From Candidatus Alistipes faecigallinarum (GTDB lineage: Bacteria > Bacteroidota > Bacteroidia > Bacteroidales > Rikenellaceae): DNA of 64,000 nt. The position numbers and the translations under genes are program-made. Of the stretch, positions 60,813 through 64,000 are shown in pieces. The stretch is taken from assembly GCA_019115605.1 (NCBI GenBank), contig DXDG01000014.1, positions 62,001-126,000 of the forward strand, written 5' to 3'. Each line of letters opens with the position of its first letter. Positions within the stretch are counted from its first letter, which is position 1. Below the pieces are notes generated by a model. It did not search any database. It was not told the origin of the DNA and saw nothing but the letters and a program-made list of their open reading frames with translations.

Positions 60813-63166
60813 CGATCGACAACAAACCCTGTGATCTGGGTACGGAGCGGCTGCTCCTTCCGGCCTGGGAGGCCGCGCAGACGGCCGACGTCGAGGCCTG
60901 CCGCGAGGGGCGCAGGTGGAAGATCACGATCCCCGCGACACCCCGCAACGACGAGGCGACGGGCTTTGCCCGCGAGCTGCACACCCTCGCGAAATTCAAC
61001 GACGCGGCGCACGAAGCCTGCCTTGCGGAGGGCGGCGCCGAGCTCTTCCGCGGCCGGGTGCGCCTGCTTGCGGCCTCGGACGAGGGCTACGAACTGGAGA
61101 TCGGCTACGGCGGGGCCGGCTGGGCGGCGAACGCCTCGCTGAGGATGTTCAACACGCTGGGCATCGACTTCACGGCACAGCTCACGCCCACGGAGATCTG
61201 CAACAGCTGGACGGCCGCGACCCCCGTGCGCTTCTTCCCCGTCCACCGCGACGAATACCCCCGGTCGGCCAGCCCGACCGACCTGCTGCCCAACGAGCGG
61301 CTCCTCTCGACGGACGACTACCACCCCTTCCTGCACGTTGCGACGCTCGTCGGGCAGATCTTCGCCGAGGCCGGCTACAGCGTCGAGAGCCGCTTCCTCG
61401 CTTCGGACTTTTTCCGCTCGCTCTACATGAGCGGCGCCTACTCCTCGCGGGACACCGCGGCGGCCGAAGCGCGCATGGGCTTCCTTGCCCGGAGGCTCTC
61501 CACCGCCTCGGCGACGGCCAACGAGGTCGGCAAGGTGATCGCCAATCCGTTGAGCGTGCTCAACTCCGTGGGCAACATCGTCGAGACGGCCACGCCGCAG
61601 AGCGTCGATGCGGACGGCGCACCGGTCGAGGGGCTCTACAACAACGGCGGATGCTTCGCCCTCGACGGCCGCAGGATCTGCTTCACGCCCCTTGTCGAGA
61701 CGAGCGTCGGCTTCGAATACTACCTCAAGTACACCACCGCCCACCGGATCCTCTCGCGCACGCGCCTGACCGGCTTCGACACGATCTACCTCGGGCCCGG
61801 CTCGGAGTTCTCCTTCACGCTGGCCAACCGCTACGAGGATCTGCGCGGCTCGCTCCGCGCGAACTTCTCCTACCGGATCGTCGTCTTCGACCACCGCGAC
61901 GGCGCCAGCTACCGCCTGCGCTACCGCCAGAACGGCCTGCTCTCCGACTGGGCGCAGTTCGCGGAGCGCTCGGCGCTGGTCTCCACGCCGTCCTCGGGGA
62001 GCTACGCCGACCCCGTGCTGGAGATCCTCGAAGGGTCCTCCTGGACAAGCTACACGGGCGACTGGGCCCTCTACGCCGGCTACATCGGCGAGACGGGCGA
62101 GACGACCGTCGAGCTGCGGATACGTACGGCCTCCGAACATATCGGCCCCGCGTCGCCCAAGTATTTCGACCAGATCTACTTCGCCGGGGCCGAGGAGGGG
62201 ATGCTCCTCGAACTGGACAAGAGCTGCTCGCTCACGCCCCGCTTCCTCTCCGGGCCGGGATTCGGCGAACGGATCCGTTTTGCCGACGTCGCGCAGCACC
62301 GCATCCGGCAGGTCGAGCTGCTCGAAGCCCTCGCGCAGATGTTCAACCTGCGCTTCTACACCGAGGAGGCGGCCAAAAGGGTCTGGATCGAGCCGGCCGA
62401 CGACCTCTTCGGCGCGGGCCCCGAGACGGACTGGAGCGACCGCACGGACTTCTCGCAGGGGGTCGAGCGCCGCGACGGGGCCTTCGACATCCACGAGCGG
62501 CGGACGTGGTGCTACCGGGAGGGTGACGGCGCCGTGGGCCGTTACGACGCCGAGAACGGCGGCACCTTCGGGGCCTGGAGCGCCGACTGCACCTCGACGG
62601 CGGCCCTGCAGGGCGAGCAGACGCTCCGCAACCCGCTCTTCTACCCGACGATCGACTCCGTGGGCCACTACCTCAATGCCCCCTCGGCGCTGCTGCCCGA
62701 GGTCGGCGACCGCGACGACCTGGAGGAGGACGGCACGAACTTCTCGCCGCGCATCGTCCGCTACGTCGGGATGCACCCCCTGCCCGAGGGCGAGCGGTGG
62801 GGATACCCCGCGGACGAGGCCTCCTATCCGCTCGTGGCCTTCCACTTCGCGGGCGACGACGCGGCGGAGCCCTTCACGCTCTGCTTCGAGGACCGCGACA
62901 GCGCACAGGGACTTCACCGCTACTACGACCGTCAGACGCGGCGCGAGGCGCTCCGCGAGCGCATCACCCTCACGCTGCGCATCGCCCCCGGGGAGTATGC
63001 CGCGCTCTTCGCACCCGGCACCGGAGGTCCCGACATCCGCTCGGTCTTCCGCATCGACACGGGCCGCGACGTGGTGAGGGCCCTGCTGCGGAGCGTGGGC
63101 AAATACGACCCGGCGCAGGGGCTGGCACGCTGTGAATTCGACCGGCTGGAGGAGGACGCCCTATGA
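60803..63166 (+). CDS. Large phage-like protein, probable tail/baseplate component (787 aa)
   Basis: A 787-aa protein without signal peptide. It is rich in Tyr, Phe, Asp and Glu with mixed beta content (for example YEDLRGSLRANFSYRIVVFD) and resembles the large proteins found before ClpP-type genes in Bacteroidetes prophages, as I recall them. It overlaps the next gene's start as ATGA and the previous gene's end by 10 bp, so the genes form one tight operon as in phage modules. GC content and codon use match the host, so any phage origin is old or from phages of the same hosts. No domain name can be given. Confidence 0.6.
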   Translation: MELTIDNKPCDLGTERLLLPAWEAAQTADVEACREGRRWKITIPATPRNDEATGFARELHTLAKFNDAAHEACLAEGGAELFRGRVRLLAASDEGYELEIGYGGAGWAANASLRMFNTLGIDFTAQLTPTEICNSWTAATPVRFFPVHRDEYPRSASPTDLLPNERLLSTDDYHPFLHVATLVGQIFAEAGYSVESRFLASDFFRSLYMSGAYSSRDTAAAEARMGFLARRLSTASATANEVGKVIANPLSVLNSVGNIVETATPQSVDADGAPVEGLYNNGGCFALDGRRICFTPLVETSVGFEYYLKYTTAHRILSRTRLTGFDTIYLGPGSEFSFTLANRYEDLRGSLRANFSYRIVVFDHRDGASYRLRYRQNGLLSDWAQFAERSALVSTPSSGSYADPVLEILEGSSWTSYTGDWALYAGYIGETGETTVELRIRTASEHIGPASPKYFDQIYFAGAEEGMLLELDKSCSLTPRFLSGPGFGERIRFADVAQHRIRQVELLEALAQMFNLRFYTEEAAKRVWIEPADDLFGAGPETDWSDRTDFSQGVERRDGAFDIHERRTWCYREGDGAVGRYDAENGGTFGAWSADCTSTAALQGEQTLRNPLFYPTIDSVGHYLNAPSALLPEVGDRDDLEEDGTNFSPRIVRYVGMHPLPEGERWGYPADEASYPLVAFHFAGDDAAEPFTLCFEDRDSAQGLHRYYDRQTRREALRERITLTLRIAPGEYAALFAPGTGGPDIRSVFRIDTGRDVVRALLRSVGKYDPAQGLARCEFDRLEEDAL

Positions 63167-63423
63167 CACGCATCGATACGATACTGGCCGAGACCGTCCG
63201 CCGCGAGATCGAGGGGCTGACGGCCGCCCAGGCCGTGGAGCGCCTCCTGGAGCTGGGGGTTCTCTCGCGCCGCGGCTGCGAACAGCTGGCGATCCGGGAG
63301 GAGGTGCACCGCCTCGAACGGGAGGGCATGCGGCGCTGCGAGGCGATGCACGTCGTGTCGGATATCTTCTGCTGTTCCTACGAAAAGGTACGGACCGTTT
63401 TTTACAACACTTTCAAACACTGA
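63163..63423 (+). CDS. Small helical phage-like protein (86 aa)
   Basis: An 86-aa, mostly alpha-helical, charged protein with three cysteines (RRGCEQL, RRCEAM and DIFCCSYEKV). The C-terminal part (HVVSDIFCCSYEKVRTVFYN) suggests a small helix-turn-helix-like domain, but I see no firm family. The ATG overlaps the preceding stop (ATGA), and 3 bp separate it from the protease gene. It may be a phage assembly or regulatory factor. Confidence 0.65.
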   Translation: MTRIDTILAETVRREIEGLTAAQAVERLLELGVLSRRGCEQLAIREEVHRLEREGMRRCEAMHVVSDIFCCSYEKVRTVFYNTFKH

Positions 63424-63426
63424 ATC

Positions 63427-64000
63427 ATGAAATCGGAAATCCAAATCAAAGACAAGGCCGACAGCTGCACGATCGAGATCGAAGGGACGATCGGCGTTCC
63501 CGAGGAGTGGCAGTTCGAGGAGCCGGATGCCCGGGTGGCGACCTACGAGAAGTTCCGCGACGCGGTGCGCCGCATCTCGGAGATCGAGGCCCCGGAGGTG
63601 GTGGTCGAGATTCGCTCGACGGGCGGCGACGTGAACGACGCGCTGCTCATCCACGACGCCCTGCGCTCGCTCGGGGCCCGCATCACGACGCGCTGCTACG
63701 GCTATACGGCCTCGGCGGCGACGATCATCGCCCAGGCGGCCTCGGCGGGATGCCGCGAGATCTCGGCCAACGCCCTCTACCTGATCCACCGGGCGATGTG
63801 CTCGACCGAGGGCAACGCCGCGGAGCTTGAGGAGCGCCTCGAACTGCTCCGCCAGACCGATGCCCGCATCGCCGGGGTCTATGCCGCCCGCTCGGGACGC
63901 CCCGTCGAGGAGTTCGAGCGCCTGATGGCCGAAAACCACGGCAACGGCCGCTGGCTCTCGCCCGCGGAGGCCGTGATCGCCGGACTGGCCGACCGGGTGA
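63427..64000 (+). CDS. ClpP-type head maturation protease (partial, runs off the right edge)
   Basis: The first 191 residues of a ClpP/S14-like protease of the type found in phages for capsid maturation. The fold is visible from VVVEIRSTGGDVNDALLIHD (about 58-77) onward. The nucleophile is Ser96 in GYTASAATI, the histidine is His121 in YLIHRAM, and an Asp in TDARIAGVYAARSG (about 146-160) is a likely third residue. The segment WLSPAEAVIAGLADRV near the end matches the C-terminal part of the family. In phages it lies next to the major capsid protein, so head genes would be expected just beyond 64000. Confidence 0.85.
   Translation, partial: MKSEIQIKDKADSCTIEIEGTIGVPEEWQFEEPDARVATYEKFRDAVRRISEIEAPEVVVEIRSTGGDVNDALLIHDALRSLGARITTRCYGYTASAATIIAQAASAGCREISANALYLIHRAMCSTEGNAAELEERLELLRQTDARIAGVYAARSGRPVEEFERLMAENHGNGRWLSPAEAVIAGLADRV

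Overview
The window looks like chromosomal DNA of a GC-rich Bacteroidales, most likely Alistipes or a close relative. This rests on Bacteroidetes-type promoters (TTTG, 19-21 bp, TAnnTTTG), a type V (Mfa/FimA-like) fimbrial locus, Bacteroidetes-only families (DUF3467, DUF3575, DUF5119, DUF4296-like lipoproteins), MacB-type multi-permease export operons, and GC-rich third codon positions. Genus is an inference; no rRNA, tRNA or CRISPR array was seen.

Region by region. 1-4116 (minus): one operon from a clear promoter, LysE-type exporter, cmk, ispH, a small membrane protein and an S41 protease cut by the left edge. 4237-4599 (plus): a DUF3467 gene with its own promoter and terminator. 4600-5322: no gene, but C-rich (minus strand) tandem repeats and an AT-rich island holding a perfect Bacteroidetes promoter that points AWAY from the next operon and lies between inverted repeats, so it may be an invertible promoter caught OFF. 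5323-13691 (plus): a six-gene type V fimbrial operon (DUF3575 outer-membrane protein, DUF5119 lipoprotein, three fimbrillins, large tip-like lipoprotein). 13757-16738 (minus): rsmG, an AT-rich foreign-looking gene, an ECF sigma factor overlapping a GT2 glycosyltransferase. 16822-24553 (plus): tgt, LptF/G permease, PASTA protein, RluD-type pseudouridine synthase, MalY/PatB-type aminotransferase, YgiQ radical SAM. 24578-26655: YeiH transporter (minus) and a sugar/maltose-type O-acetyltransferase (plus).

26817-42841 is a regulated export system: TolC-type channel, HlyD/MacA-type adaptor, four FtsX/MacB-type permeases and one ATPase on the minus strand behind a sigma-54 promoter, with a divergent NtrC-type response regulator and its histidine kinase on the plus strand. 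43047-45132 (minus): prmA, recO and a small secreted protein. 45163-46059 (plus): XerD. 46087-55955 (minus): a long operon of flippase, DNA polymerase III delta', folK, two envelope lipoproteins, a beta-barrel, rbfA, a LolC/E-type permease and a DUF4296-like lipoprotein. 56240-59362 (minus): corA, an internally shortened MqnA-like protein and a secreted GH27 alpha-galactosidase.

At 59391-59582 there is a gene-free, palindrome-rich segment with five DnaA-box-like 9-mers in one orientation, a promoter, and a nested RNA-like fold. To its right, plus-strand genes look phage-derived: two unrecognised proteins, an 86-aa protein and a ClpP-type head-maturation protease cut by the right edge. Transcription diverges from this segment. 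It is either a chromosomal origin candidate or the control/replication region of a phage-like element.

The items most worth following are the putative invertible fimbrial promoter, the DnaA-box cluster with its folded transcript, the sigma-54-controlled four-permease exporter, and a recurring set of intergenic minisatellites that are C-rich on the transcribed sense strand and could act as Rho loading sites.
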